DNA of 64,000 nucleotides from Bradyrhizobiaceae bacterium. GTDB lineage: Bacteria > Pseudomonadota > Alphaproteobacteria > Rhizobiales > Xanthobacteraceae. Positions within the stretch are counted from its first letter, which is position 1. Each line of letters opens with the position of its first letter. The stretch covers positions 1,515,581-1,579,580 of the forward strand of contig CP078014.1 of assembly GCA_020544565.1 (NCBI GenBank), read 5' to 3'. Positions 8,507 through 20,170 of this stretch are shown piece by piece. The notes under the pieces were generated by a model. It saw only the letters and a list, made by a program, of their open reading frames with translations, made no database searches and was not told where the DNA came from. A program made the position numbers and the translations under genes.

Positions 8507-9463
8507 TCACCCCCGCCCGGTCGCGTTCTTGAGCACGATGCACGCCTGCCCCACGCGCCGGATACGGCCGCACAGATCGTCAGCCTCGGTGCGGGTCTCC
8601 GCACCAACCCGCACCTGATAGAACGGCCGGGTGCCGCGGCTGCGGAAGATCGAACTCAACAGGCTCGGATCGCGATCGCCAATCACCGCACCCAGGCGCT
8701 GTAGGGCGCGGGCATACATCGCCAGCGCCCGATCGCGCGAAAATCCGGCGGCGAGTTGTACGCCCCACGGCTTCGCCGCGCCGAGCCGCACCCGCTCCGC
8801 CAGCTCCGTGACGAACGGGTTGGGCGCGCGCTGCAACAGCGCCATCAGCTCGCGGCACCCCGCAGGCGACGCGCGATCCTTGATCGCGCCGCCCTTGTCG
8901 GCGGCGGCCCAGTCGTCCACCGACGTCCCGGTGATGGCGTAGACGTAGGTGCGGGTTTCGGACGGCATCGCCCCGCTGCCGGCGAGCCAGTCCCGCACGC
9001 GACGCGGCCCGGCATTATAAGCCGCCGCGGCAAGGCCGAGATTGCCGAACTGGACGCGCAACTCGCTGAGGAATTCCGCCGATTTCGGCAGCGCCTGCAC
9101 CGGATCGAACGGATCCAGCAGGCGACGCTCGCTCGCCGTGCCGGGCATGAACTGGGCGACGCCCTGCGCGCGCTGGCCGCTGCGCGTCATCGGCCCCACC
9201 GCGTCGGGCTGGAACCGGCTCTCCTGCCAGATCACGCGGGCGAAAAACTCCAGCGGCAGGTCGTTGGCGGACGCCGCGGATTCGATCATCAGGCACATCG
9301 CCTCGCGGGTGTCGCCCGCAGCGACGGCGGGCGCGGCCGCCTGCGACGCGGGTGCGCGCTCGGGCTGTGGTGCATCCGTCTGCGCCAGCGCGACCTGGGC
9401 CGCGCATGCCAGCGCTGCGCCCGCGACCCAGCCGATCGCCCCTGGTGGTGACATGCAACGCAT
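8507..9463 (-). CDS. Lytic murein transglycosylase (SLT/MltE type) with SPOR-like tail
   Basis: 318 residues from the chosen start. Shows the goose-type lysozyme-like core: catalytic Glu in WQESRFQPDAVGP, then GVAQFMPGTA and AAYNAGP. It cleaves peptidoglycan glycan strands in the periplasm. A signal peptide is visible (GWVAGAALACAAQVALAQT). The last 40 residues (RPFYQVRVGAETRTEADDLC) resemble a SPOR domain. ATG 9463 is preferred over ATG 9454 only weakly; the frame is open further upstream into the terminator, which cannot be coding. Confidence 0.87.
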   Translation of the reverse strand: MRCMSPPGAIGWVAGAALACAAQVALAQTDAPQPERAPASQAAAPAVAAGDTREAMCLMIESAASANDLPLEFFARVIWQESRFQPDAVGPMTRSGQRAQGVAQFMPGTASERRLLDPFDPVQALPKSAEFLSELRVQFGNLGLAAAAYNAGPRRVRDWLAGSGAMPSETRTYVYAITGTSVDDWAAADKGGAIKDRASPAGCRELMALLQRAPNPFVTELAERVRLGAAKPWGVQLAAGFSRDRALAMYARALQRLGAVIGDRDPSLLSSIFRSRGTRPFYQVRVGAETRTEADDLCGRIRRVGQACIVLKNATGRG

Positions 9464-9556
9464 CGATTCCGACCGCGCCCTGCGACTTCGCCCAATCTTG
9501 CCCCGCATGCGGGCCGAAAGTGGGCGCGGCCGTCCCGCCTGCCGCCGCCCGCGCAC

Positions 9557-9586
9557 AAAAAAGCCCGGCGCGAGGGCCGGGCTTTT
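9557..9586. terminator. Bidirectional intrinsic terminator after clpA
   Basis: GCCCGGC (9563-9569), 6-base loop, GCCGGGC (9576-9582), flanked by A-run and TTTT, so it can work on both strands. Lies downstream of clpA, which ends at 9636 on the minus strand. Confidence 0.85.
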
Positions 9587-9635
9587 GTCTGACGCCTTTC
9601 GTCTGACGTCTTTGTCTGTCGTCACGCGGAAAGGA

Positions 9636-12021
<2,386 letters not shown>

Positions 12022-12151
12022 TCGCGTCCCTTATGGCCCCCGCCACATCATTCGATCATCGATGGCTACCGGTTGTGATGGATCACTACGATGGATCACT
12101 CCGGCCTGCCTGTCATCCGCGCCGCCCGTCTCCTCCCGGCCGGCGCGCATG

Positions 12152-12484
12152 CTACTTCTTTTCCATTACGCATTGCAGAGGATGCTGGTGTTTTCGCGCA
12201 AAGTCCATCACCTGCGTCACCTTTGTTTCGGCCACCTCATACGTAAAAACGCCACACTCTCCGATGCCGTGATGATGAACATGCAACATGATCTTCGTCG
12301 CCGCTTCAACATCCTTCTGGAAGAATTTCTCCAGAACGAGAACGACGAACTCCATCGGCGTGTAGTCGTCGTTGAGAATCAGCACGCGATAGAGGTTCGG
12401 GCGCTTGGCCTTGGGCTTGACCTTGGTGATGACCGCGGTGCCCGGTGCGCCGCGTCCGGTTTTGCCATCGTCCTCCCCGGCCAT
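12152..12484 (-). CDS. clpS: ClpS adaptor for ClpA (N-end rule)
   Basis: 110 residues from ATG 12484. Core [21 protein letters not shown], then [17 protein letters not shown] and [11 protein letters not shown], is a canonical ClpS, which delivers N-degron substrates to ClpA. The start is uncertain: no clear ribosome site precedes 12484, and the frame is open to 12787, but the upstream residues do not look like ClpS. Lies 130 bases upstream of clpA in the same direction, as usual in alphaproteobacteria. Confidence 0.9.
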   Translation of the reverse strand: MAGEDDGKTGRGAPGTAVITKVKPKAKRPNLYRVLILNDDYTPMEFVVLVLEKFFQKDVEAATKIMLHVHHHGIGECGVFTYEVAETKVTQVMDFARKHQHPLQCVMEKK

Positions 12485-12939
12485 GCGGGGAGCGGCGGTG
12501 GCAACAGTCTCGCCGGCAAGAATCTCTCCGACAAGAGTCTCGCCGGATATCCCGGATGTCCTGGCCGGTTCCAGGTGTAAGCGCGCGTGCAGCATGGCGT
12601 GAAAGTTCAAAATCCCCAAAACAGCGTCCCGAGACTCGCCGTCCGGCAAGACGGCGTTAACAATATGGGTCGTCGGCCGCCGCCCCGCAAGCAGGTCTCG
12701 GCCCGGCCGAATGACCGCCGGACTCCTCCCGTCCGGTGGCGGAAGCCGTCGCCTGATAGCTTCGGGAATCGATAAAATTCGAAGCAAGCCGGCAACCGGC
12801 TGTTAGCGATATCTTCGCAACGCCCCGCTTGGGAAGGGCCTGGCGCCGGTTGGGCGCGTTATTCCTCGTAACATTTTACTACCTCTTCACGCCTGAAGCT
12901 TATTCCGCCTCCCAGCAACTCTTTATTTTGGGTGACGTC
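12485..12939. other. Intergenic region between clpS and the vWA/Tad gene
   Basis: 455 bases without a gene I can support. The clpS frame remains open to 12787 but is low-complexity in character. A small hairpin AGCCGG-caa-CCGGCT sits at 12787-12801 with no T-run. Bases after about 12850 are AT-richer than the surroundings and probably hold the promoter of the 12940 gene; no convincing -35/-10 pair was found. Confidence 0.5.
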
Positions 12940-14337
12940 ATGAGCAGCAGCGTGTCGATGTTCGGGCGGGTCCGCCGGTCCGCCCCCCGGTTCCGCCGGG
13001 CAGAAGGCGGCAACGTGGCGGTGATGTTCGCGATCGCGATCGTCCCCATCCTCGCATTCGTGGGCGCGGCCATCGACTATGCCCGCGCCAACAGTGCCCG
13101 CACCGCCATGCAGGCGGCGCTCGATTCCGCCGCCCTGATGCTGTCCCGAGACGCGGCGACGACGAGTTCGGCAAATCTCACCCAAAAGGCGCAGAACTAT
13201 TTCAACGCCCTTTACACCAATCGCGACGCGCAAAACGTGCTGGTGTCCGCGACCTACACGACCAGCACCACGGCCGGCTCGCAGCTCGTCATGACGGCCT
13301 CCGGCAAGCTGACCACCGACTTCATGAAGATCGCGGGCTATCCCACCCTCAACTTCGGCGCGAGCACGACCACGGTCTGGGGCAACACCCGCCTGCGCGT
13401 GGCGCTGGTGCTCGACAACACCGGCTCGATGTCCAGTTCGGGCAAAATGGACGCCCTGAAGACCGCGGCCAAGAACCTGATCGACCAGTTGAGCGCATCG
13501 GCGAAAAATGCCGGCGACGTCTATGTGTCGATCATCCCGTTCGCCAAGGACGTCAACATCAGCAGCGTCGCGACGGCCTCCTCGCCGTGGCTGCGATGGG
13601 ACCTGTGGGAGGACGCGTGGCAGAGCGCGAACGGCACCTGCAACAAGAAAGACAGCAAGAACAGGACCATCACCAATGAGGCCGACTGCGTGGCCAGGAA
13701 GGTCGGCGGCACCTGGACTCCCTCGCCGCTCCCGGCCTACAGCACCTGGAATGGCTGCGTCACCGACCGCGACAAGGACTACGACGTGAAGAGCACCGCG
13801 CCTTACGCCGTCATGGCCACGGCCGCCGCGTCCGCCAGCCTTGCAACCCAGTTCCCGACGGAGCAGTACAGCGCCTGTCCTCAGGCGATCACGCCGCTGA
13901 GCTACGACTGGGCGACGCTCAAGACCAAGATCGATGCGATGCAGCCCAGCGGCAATACCAACCAGGGCATCGGCCTGGCCTGGGGCTGGCTGTCGCTGTT
14001 GCAGCAATCCCCTCTCAATGCCCCTGCCGAGGACTCCAACTATAAGTACTCGAAGGTCATCATCCTGCTGTCGGACGGCGACAATACGGAAAACCGCTTC
14101 TCGACCAGCACGAGCACGATCGATGCCCGCCAGAAACTGATCTGCGACAACGCCAAGGCCGCCAGCGTCATCATCTACACGATCCAGGTCAACACCAACA
14201 ACGACAACACGTCGACCGTCATGTCCTACTGCGCCAGCAGCAGCGACAACTTCTTCTCGACCACGAGCGCCAGCGGCATCGGCACGGCGTTCAGCTCGAT
14301 CGGCAACGCGCTGTCGAAGCTGCGCCTCGCGCGGTAA
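12940..14337 (+). CDS. TadE/TadG-like pilus-assembly protein with von Willebrand A domain
   Basis: 465 residues. A basic N terminus is followed by EGGNVAVMFAIAIVPILAFVGAAIDYARA, the TadE/TadG-type membrane anchor, and by a vWA domain starting VALVLDNTGSMSSSG, where DxTGS is a MIDAS-like metal site. A second vWA element is VIILLSDGDNTENRF. Such proteins sit in the envelope and are linked to Flp/Tad pili, but no other tad genes are nearby, so it may act alone. ATG 12940 is preceded by GGGTGAC; the frame opens further upstream. Confidence 0.82.
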   Translation: MSSSVSMFGRVRRSAPRFRRAEGGNVAVMFAIAIVPILAFVGAAIDYARANSARTAMQAALDSAALMLSRDAATTSSANLTQKAQNYFNALYTNRDAQNVLVSATYTTSTTAGSQLVMTASGKLTTDFMKIAGYPTLNFGASTTTVWGNTRLRVALVLDNTGSMSSSGKMDALKTAAKNLIDQLSASAKNAGDVYVSIIPFAKDVNISSVATASSPWLRWDLWEDAWQSANGTCNKKDSKNRTITNEADCVARKVGGTWTPSPLPAYSTWNGCVTDRDKDYDVKSTAPYAVMATAAASASLATQFPTEQYSACPQAITPLSYDWATLKTKIDAMQPSGNTNQGIGLAWGWLSLLQQSPLNAPAEDSNYKYSKVIILLSDGDNTENRFSTSTSTIDARQKLICDNAKAASVIIYTIQVNTNNDNTSTVMSYCASSSDNFFSTTSASGIGTAFSSIGNALSKLRLAR

Positions 14338-14359
14338 TCGAGACACCCCTCGCCGCAAC

Positions 14360-14389
14360 AAAAAAGCCCGGCCTTGCGGCCGGGCTTTT
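14360..14389. terminator. Bidirectional terminator between vWA gene and phasin
   Basis: GCCCGGCC (14366-14373), loop TTGC, GGCCGGGC (14378-14385), with A-run before and TTTT after. Positioned between two convergent genes, so it serves both. Confidence 0.9.
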
Positions 14390-14412
14390 CTTTCGCGAAA
14401 GATGCGAGAAAA

Positions 14413-14754
14413 TTAGTGGGCGGTCGGGGTGGCCTTCGCCACCAGCGTCTCGAACGGCTTGTAAGCCTGCTTGGCGAGGTCGCCATAGAGACCGCCGATC
14501 TTCTGCGACTCGGCGACGAAGGTCTCGTAAGCCGACTTCGCGAACTCGGTCTGAATCTCGACAGCCTTCTCGAACGACTTGGCGGCGGTCAGCTTCTCAA
14601 ACAAAACCTTGGTGTCTTCAAAAGACTTCTTGGCATAGTCGCCATAGGCAGTCGCGATCGCCTGAAAACCGTTCGAGAACGTGTTGGCAGACGCCACGGC
14701 GGCGTCGAGCTGCTCTTTGCCGTAGTTCTGGATGTCTTCCACTTTGTTGGCCAT
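14413..14754 (-). CDS. Phasin (polyhydroxyalkanoate granule-associated protein)
   Basis: 113 residues, amphipathic and helical, rich in Ala, Lys, Glu and Phe. MANKVEDIQNYGKEQLDAAV and GDYAKKSFEDTKVLFEKL are typical of the short rhizobial phasin (Phasin_2). Coats storage granules and controls their size. AAAGGACACCGAT precedes the ATG. A promoter and TGC/GCA dyads lie upstream (separate entries), fitting control by a PhaR-type repressor. Confidence 0.9.
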   Translation of the reverse strand: MANKVEDIQNYGKEQLDAAVASANTFSNGFQAIATAYGDYAKKSFEDTKVLFEKLTAAKSFEKAVEIQTEFAKSAYETFVAESQKIGGLYGDLAKQAYKPFETLVAKATPTAH

Positions 14755-14821
14755 ATCGGTGTCCTTTCCCAGACTGAAAAAATTTCATGCCGGGAAGTAC
14801 CCGGCTTCCAAACGCACACTA

Positions 14822-14849
14822 AAGATATCGCACCGCACAAAATTGTCAA
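14822..14849 (-). promoter_or_regulatory. Phasin sigma-70-like promoter
   Basis: On the minus strand TTGACA (14849-14844) is followed after 16 bases by TATCTT (14827-14822). The -10 lies about 70 bases before the phasin ATG. A GCACAA half site (14835-14840) falls in the spacer. Confidence 0.65.
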
Positions 14850-14855
14850 GACTTT

Positions 14856-14870
14856 TTGTGCGCCGCACAA
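14856..14870. promoter_or_regulatory. 15-bp palindrome upstream of phasin, candidate PhaR site
   Basis: TTGTGCGCCGCACAA is a perfect odd palindrome directly upstream of the phasin -35. Rhizobial PhaR is reported to bind TGC/GCA dyads near phasin genes; matching this site to that motif is from memory. The rest of 14755-15145 holds no gene I can support. Confidence 0.55.
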
Positions 14871-15145
14871 GTTAGATTCATCCAAAGCAAATCCTGCGCT
14901 TCTCGGAAACGCTTGCTTAACCCTTTTGAAACCACGGCGACCTACCCTGATTCCCTGCGCCGCGAGCATTTCGCGGAACACGTGAAAGCGTTGTTCTTCC
15001 AAAGCTTTAGCCGGACATACCGATCTGGTTGACAAGCCGGGAGCCAACGCGTGAGGCCGCGGCGCATCCGGACGATCCGGCGGCGGTGCGGACCAAATTT
15101 GGCCTCAGAACGGGGCGATGAGACTGGGACTGGACGGGGAAATTC

Positions 15146-17032
15146 ATGATCGGTGTCAAAACAGCGTCTTCGCGCACGCTCCGCCTTTGCCTTCTTGGCG
15201 TCGCCACCGTTTCGATCGCCGTGGCGTTCACGACCGACACGGCGGATGCGCGCCGCCGCTCCCGGCACCATCGTCACCACGCGCCCGCAGCTTCGAGCTA
15301 TAGCCCGCAATTCGCGTCGATCATCGTCGACGCCAATTCCGGCAGCACGCTGCAGGCGACCAACCCGGACGCGATCCGGCATCCGGCGTCGCTGACCAAG
15401 ATCATGACGCTCTACATGCTGTTCGAGCGCCTCGAGAGCGGCCGGATGCGGCTCGACACCCCGATGGAGGTGTCGCAGCACGCCTCGGTGCAGGCTCCCA
15501 CCAAACTCGGGCTGCGACCGGGCCAGACCATCCGCGTCGAGGACGCGATCAAGGGCCTCGTCACCCGTTCCGCCAACGACGCCGCCGTGGTCATCGCCGA
15601 AGCGATCGGCGGCAGCGAGGAGGATTTCGCCAAGGCGATGACGCGCAAGGCACGCGCGCTCGGCATGAGCAAGACCACCTATGTCAACGCCTCGGGCCTG
15701 CCCGACAACGACCAGATCACCACCGCGCGCGATCAGGCCACTCTCGGCCGCGCCATCCAGGACCGCTTCCCGCGGTATTATCGCTATTTCGCCACCGAAG
15801 CCTTCAATTATCGCGGCCGCGTCATCCGCAACCACAACCGCCTGCTCGGCCAGGTCGAAGGCGTCGACGGCATCAAGACCGGCTACACCCGCTCCTCCGG
15901 CTTCAATCTCGTCACCTCGATGAAGCGCGGCAACCGCTATCTGGTCGGCGTGGTCCTCGGCGGCCGCAGCGGCAGCTCGCGTGACGCGATCATGCGCAAC
16001 CTGCTCGCCGAACATCTCAACGAAGGCGCGACCCGCCGCACCGTCGCCGCCATCACCGAGCGCAACGGCGGCGACACCCGCATGGCCGCCGCGGCGGTCA
16101 ACGACGACGACGATGATGCCGGAAGCGACAACAAGAGCGGCCGCGCCGCGCCGATGGTGCAGGCGCAAGGCGCCATCACCGTCGCCTCCGCCGCCGCGAA
16201 GCCCGTGCCGCTGCCCGCTCCGCGCGCGCCAGCTACCGCCCCGGCCGCGACGGCCCGGTCCCACACCAACACCACGCCCGCGCCGATGACCAGCGGCGTG
16301 ATCGCGTCGCAGAGCTTCGCGGCGATGCCGGGATCGGCCGAGCCGATGATGCCGGTGCGGGTCAAGACGGTTCAGGTCCGCATGGGCCAGACCAAGGTGG
16401 CCTCGGCCGCCCCGCATGCGCCGGTGGCGACCAGCGCCATTCCTCCGGCCCGCAAGGCCGAGCCGGTCGAGGCGACGGAGAGCCGCGCCTCAGCCGCCGC
16501 CGTTCAAGCCCGCAACGATTTCCCGGCTCCGCTTCCCATCGCTCCGCCGACCACCAACAACGGCATCGGGCAGGTGGTGATCGGAGCCGCCCCGGTCGCC
16601 GCCGCCAACGCCCAGGCGATGGCCTCGATGGATCCCGGTCGCGGCGCGCCTCCGACCACGCTCGGCGCGCAGGCCGCGGCGCTGCAGGCGCCTTCGGCCC
16701 CGACGCCCGCGCCGCAGCCGGTTCAGCAGGCGGCGCTGCAGCCGACCCAGACGATCCAGCACAACGGCGCGATCAAGGCGACCGCCCGCTCCGGATGGAT
16801 CATCCAGGTCGGCGCGCTTGAAAGCGAAAGCGAAGCCCGCTCGCGCCTCAACGCCGCCCGCGGCAGCGCCAGCCGGCTGCTCAGCGACGCCGATCCATTC
16901 ACCGAGCCGGTGTCGAAGGGCAACAAGACGCTCTATCGCGCCCGCTTCGCCGGCCTCAACCAGAACTCCGCCGAAGCCGCCTGCCGCGCGCTGAAGCGCT
17001 CCGACATTTCCTGCATCGCCATCCGCAACTGA
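15146..17032 (+). CDS. D-alanyl-D-alanine carboxypeptidase with C-terminal SPOR domain
   Basis: 628 residues. The penicillin-binding fold is complete: SxxK as SLTK (Ser82-Lys85), SxN as SAN (142-144), KTG at 244-246. It trims pentapeptide stems of peptidoglycan in the periplasm (DacA/DacF type). A signal peptide (LCLLGVATVSIAVAFTTDTADA) precedes a basic His/Arg stretch. After the catalytic domain comes a long Ala/Pro-rich linker (about residues 310-545) and a SPOR domain (GWIIQVGALESESEARSRL onward), which should bind denuded glycan at the septum. Confidence 0.9.
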   Translation: MIGVKTASSRTLRLCLLGVATVSIAVAFTTDTADARRRSRHHRHHAPAASSYSPQFASIIVDANSGSTLQATNPDAIRHPASLTKIMTLYMLFERLESGRMRLDTPMEVSQHASVQAPTKLGLRPGQTIRVEDAIKGLVTRSANDAAVVIAEAIGGSEEDFAKAMTRKARALGMSKTTYVNASGLPDNDQITTARDQATLGRAIQDRFPRYYRYFATEAFNYRGRVIRNHNRLLGQVEGVDGIKTGYTRSSGFNLVTSMKRGNRYLVGVVLGGRSGSSRDAIMRNLLAEHLNEGATRRTVAAITERNGGDTRMAAAAVNDDDDDAGSDNKSGRAAPMVQAQGAITVASAAAKPVPLPAPRAPATAPAATARSHTNTTPAPMTSGVIASQSFAAMPGSAEPMMPVRVKTVQVRMGQTKVASAAPHAPVATSAIPPARKAEPVEATESRASAAAVQARNDFPAPLPIAPPTTNNGIGQVVIGAAPVAAANAQAMASMDPGRGAPPTTLGAQAAALQAPSAPTPAPQPVQQAALQPTQTIQHNGAIKATARSGWIIQVGALESESEARSRLNAARGSASRLLSDADPFTEPVSKGNKTLYRARFAGLNQNSAEAACRALKRSDISCIAIRN

Positions 17033-17061
17033 TCGCGCCGCGCGCAGTCGCCGGCGAAACC

Positions 17062-17093
17062 AAAAAAGCCCGCGCATCCGCCGCGGGCTTTTT
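17062..17093 (+). terminator. Intrinsic terminator after D,D-carboxypeptidase gene
   Basis: GCCCGCG (17068-17074), 7-base loop, CGCGGGC (17082-17088), then TTTTT; A-run in front. Confidence 0.85.
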
Positions 17094-17281
17094 CTTTGCG
17101 CGATGGCTCCGCGAGAAGTTTTCGCGGACGCCTTCGCCGCGACAACCATTTTTCAAGGTTTGGTCTCTAAAACCTTAACCCGACGGATCGATCACGCCGG
17201 TCAACGGTGGGCGTCCGCGGGGGCATTCGGGACAGAGGGACAAGCTGCTCGCAGTCTGTGGCGTGATGTTGCGTGCTGGAG

Positions 17282-18019
17282 TCAGCGATGATTGCGAAGA
17301 AGAGTATCCTTGGCCTCGTTCACGCGGGCGGCGAGGTACGTCGAGCCCCCCTGGTCGGGATGCAGTTTCTTCATGAGCCCGCGATGCGCCCGGCTGATGT
17401 CTTCGCGCCCCGCGCCCGGCTTCAGGCCAAGGATCTGATAAGCCTCCTCCGCCGTCATTTTGCCGCTCGCCGCCGCGCCGCGATCGTGGCCGCTACCCCG
17501 GCCTGCCCCCTCGCCCTGCGCGTGCTCGCGCCAGGCGGGAAACCTGCGGTCCAGATAGCTTTCCAGAAGGGCCCAGCTCTCGGCGTCGAACCCGCGAGCC
17601 AGAACGATCAGCTGATCGAGCGTGAAATCCTCGAGACCACGCCCCGCTTCGGCTCCGGCAACAATGCGTCCGTCAAGCGCTCCGGTGTCGTGGTCGAGCG
17701 TCATCTCTATAAACTGGGATCGTACCTGCGACTTCTGCCCCTTTGATTTTCCGCCCGGCCAGCCGAAGGGGCCGGACCACGCCGAACCGAGCTTCGCGCC
17801 AAACGGCGACCAGCCGAGCAGGCCCGCGCCGAAAACGCCGAGCGGAATCGCGACCGCGAGTTCGCCTTTCGCGCCGACGAACAGCGCCGCGGCGAGCGTC
17901 ACCACGCCGCCGCCGGCGCGGATAACCTTCGCCAGCCACTTCGGGTCCGCGCCCTTGACGATATTCAGGGCGGCGTAAACCAGAGCGACGGCGACGATGC
18001 CTGCGATGAGGGTCGGCAT
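17282..18019 (-). CDS. Membrane-anchored J-domain protein
   Basis: 245 residues. N-terminal hydrophobic segments (MPTLIAGIVAVALVYAALNI and two more before residue 90) anchor it; the C-terminal 50 residues are a J domain, EEAYQILGLKPGA..EDI..AHR with HPD in LHPDQGG. It should stimulate a DnaK-type chaperone at the membrane. The J domain at the C terminus after membrane helices recalls DjlA/Pam18. ATG 18019 is chosen over the open extension to 18292, which looks non-coding. The vWA gene lies just upstream on the same strand. Confidence 0.82.
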   Translation of the reverse strand: MPTLIAGIVAVALVYAALNIVKGADPKWLAKVIRAGGGVVTLAAALFVGAKGELAVAIPLGVFGAGLLGWSPFGAKLGSAWSGPFGWPGGKSKGQKSQVRSQFIEMTLDHDTGALDGRIVAGAEAGRGLEDFTLDQLIVLARGFDAESWALLESYLDRRFPAWREHAQGEGAGRGSGHDRGAAASGKMTAEEAYQILGLKPGAGREDISRAHRGLMKKLHPDQGGSTYLAARVNEAKDTLLRNHR

Positions 18020-18144
18020 GGGATCGAATTGTCCTTGCAGGTAACGGGCGGCGGACGGTCCGCGCCGGGCCGCCTGCTCCCATGGTGATAGACGGATTTT
18101 CCCGGCCGACCTATGGCGAATAACGCCGCGCCGTCGGGACCGGA

Positions 18145-18888
18145 TTACGTCATCTGCCCGAGCAGCGCGGCCGCGCCCGACGTAGTCCGGGCGAGCCGCG
18201 TCAACGCCTCGCGGCCGCCCGCCGCATAGGCCGCCGCCGCGCGCAACAGGTCGCGCAACTGCGCCGCCGACCCGGCGTCGAAACGGCACCACGCGCCGCC
18301 GCTCAGCCGAGCGACCTCGCGGAACGCGGCCTCCGCCGCCGGATCATGCCCCTCCTGGAACATGAAGCACGGCACCTTGAGCAGGCCGAGTTCGCCGGCG
18401 GTCGCGCACAGCGCATCGACGTCTTCCTCCATGGCGTCGCCGACGAAGACGATGGCGCGCACGCCCGACGCGATCGCCTCGCGCCGCGCATCGGACAGCA
18501 CCCGCCCGATCTGGGTCTGCCCGCCCTCGCAGGTGATCCGACTCATCAGGCGGGCGATCTGCGCAGTGTCCGACAGCCACGGACTGGCGCGGCATTCGCT
18601 CAAGCCGCGATAATAGACGAGACGCACCGTCAGACCGCCGACGGCGCCCGCCTCGCGAAACATCTCCGCCTGGAGCCGGCACGCCATGTCCCAGGTCGGC
18701 TGGCGGCTGAGCGTGGCGTCGAGGGCGAAAATCAGCCGGCCGCTGCCGGCTTTGCCCGGTGTCATCGCGCGCGCCTTGGCGACGAACGCGGCGATATCCG
18801 CCGAACTGGACGGCGTCTCGGGCACCGTGTGTCCGCCGCGCGCAACAGGCCGCGTGGTGGATGTGGGATGGGTCGGATCGCGCGTCAT
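18145..18888 (-). CDS. vWA-domain protein
   Basis: 247 residues. LIFALDATLSRQPTWD resembles the MIDAS loop of a von Willebrand A domain (Asp-x-Thr-x-Ser); AIVFVGDAMEEDVD is the later strand with an acidic turn. No signal peptide, so probably cytoplasmic. 125 bases upstream of the J-protein gene on the same strand; the pairing suggests a shared role, unknown. Function not established. Confidence 0.75.
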   Translation of the reverse strand: MTRDPTHPTSTTRPVARGGHTVPETPSSSADIAAFVAKARAMTPGKAGSGRLIFALDATLSRQPTWDMACRLQAEMFREAGAVGGLTVRLVYYRGLSECRASPWLSDTAQIARLMSRITCEGGQTQIGRVLSDARREAIASGVRAIVFVGDAMEEDVDALCATAGELGLLKVPCFMFQEGHDPAAEAAFREVARLSGGAWCRFDAGSAAQLRDLLRAAAAYAAGGREALTRLARTTSGAAALLGQMT

Positions 18889-18959
18889 ACCGGCTCGCCT
18901 CGTGAACGAGCCTTATGTGGAGCCTCGATCTGCGATGGTCAATCCGCGCCGGCGCGGCC

Positions 18960-19142
18960 TCACTCGATCGGCACCGCGAGACGGCCGATCAGTTCGGCGA
19001 CTTCCTGCAGCCTGTGGTCGTCGTGCTCGGCCACCGCGCGGGCAAGGCGTGCGACGCATTCGTCGTCGCTGACGGCAACGAGCGGCGGCCGGCCCATCGG
19101 CGGCATGCGGGTCAGAGGCTGGGGGGAGTTGATCGTGACCAT
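18960..19142 (-). CDS. Small hypothetical protein, 60 residues
   Basis: ATG at 19142 is preceded by GAGGTGATAGCC, a fair ribosome site. The product MVTINSPQPLTRMPPMGRP then forms an acidic helix (SDDECVARLARAVAEHDDHRLQEVAELIGRL). No recognised domain. The regular helix pattern and RBS support coding. Confidence 0.6.
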   Translation of the reverse strand: MVTINSPQPLTRMPPMGRPPLVAVSDDECVARLARAVAEHDDHRLQEVAELIGRLAVPIE

Positions 19143-19321
19143 GGCTATCACCTCATTCGCGATCCGGACGAACTCAACGAAGCAGAAGTCATGCCATCGG
19201 ATTCATAGGCCGGATCGGAAACGCAGGCTCGCCAAAAGCGAGCCGCCCCGATGCATTTCACGCAAACGTGCGAACGACGACCGAGCTTCGCCGGCCCGGC
19301 GTCCCAGTCTGCAGATGTCGT

Positions 19322-20170
19322 TTAGCGCTTGGCGGGCGCGGCCTGCGCCACCGATCCGGGCTCCGGCACCACGATCTTGTTGGTGTCGACCGGTGCGAGC
19401 TTGCTGTCATCGGCCAGGAATTTGTCGAGTACGCCCTGAATCGAGGTCTTCACCTTGTCGGGTCCGCGATCGCTCATGTCGGTGTGCTGGAAATCGGTAT
19501 TCACCACCGTGATGCCGGACTCCTCGCAGGTTGCGGTATCCGGCACGACGCCGGGATCCGTCTTGAAGACGGGATCGGCGGAGCGGAACGACAGGATCTT
19601 GAACTTGCCCTGGGTGAGGAACGGCACGCGCAGATTGTCGAGCGTGACCACCTTCTTCACGGCATCAGGATGGGTCTTGGCGAAATACATCGAGATGTCG
19701 CCGCCATTGGAATGCCCGACCAGCGTCAGATGATGATAGTTGGCGTTCGGCTCGATCTTCTTCATCTGTGCGATGGCGAACTCGATGTTCGCCACGCCGC
19801 GCTCATAGACCGGCAGGCGGCCGACATACAGTTCGCCGACCTTGGTCACCAGCGGCGGATCGGTGTCCAGATCGTGCTGGATGCTGATCGTCAGATAGCC
19901 GCGCGCGGCAAGCACGTTGGCGAGGAACGAATATTCGGTGAACTTCACGGTATTGCCGTGATTGACGATGGCCACCGGCAGATCGCCCATGCCGGCATCG
20001 GCGCGCATCTCCCGGTCGCGCCGCACGGCGACGGCAACCTGGACCGGGCGATTGCGCGCGACATCGTAGAACGTCAGCGTCTCGTGACGAATAGCCCACT
20101 TGCTGGCGGTCAGATACCCGACCACCACAATGACCAACAGACCAAGCAGGACGAAAATTCCGCGCTTCAT
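19322..20170 (-). CDS. Alpha/beta hydrolase, membrane-anchored or secreted
   Basis: 282 residues. N-terminal hydrophobic stretch (GIFVLLGLLVIVVVGYLTASKW) is a signal anchor. The nucleophile elbow is GHSNGG (Ser nucleophile), with a likely oxyanion/HGN element in IVNHGNT and a C-terminal HTDM histidine. Substrate unknown; the fold suggests esterase or dienelactone-hydrolase-like chemistry in the periplasm. ATG 20170 follows GAGGACACG. Confidence 0.8.
   Translation of the reverse strand: MKRGIFVLLGLLVIVVVGYLTASKWAIRHETLTFYDVARNRPVQVAVAVRRDREMRADAGMGDLPVAIVNHGNTVKFTEYSFLANVLAARGYLTISIQHDLDTDPPLVTKVGELYVGRLPVYERGVANIEFAIAQMKKIEPNANYHHLTLVGHSNGGDISMYFAKTHPDAVKKVVTLDNLRVPFLTQGKFKILSFRSADPVFKTDPGVVPDTATCEESGITVVNTDFQHTDMSDRGPDKVKTSIQGVLDKFLADDSKLAPVDTNKIVVPEPGSVAQAAPAKR

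Noticed and set aside
12485..12787. N-terminal extension of ClpS
   Set aside because: Residues upstream of Met at 12484 do not resemble ClpS, which normally begins shortly before the KRPNLYRV segment.
12859..14361. A 500-codon open frame on the minus strand
   Set aside because: Antisense to the vWA/Tad gene, which has a membrane anchor and MIDAS motif; the minus product is Arg/Gly/Ala-rich without any motif.
18020..18292. N-terminal extension of the J-protein frame
   Set aside because: The extra 91 residues are Arg/Gly-rich and precede a start (18019) that leads straight into a membrane helix.
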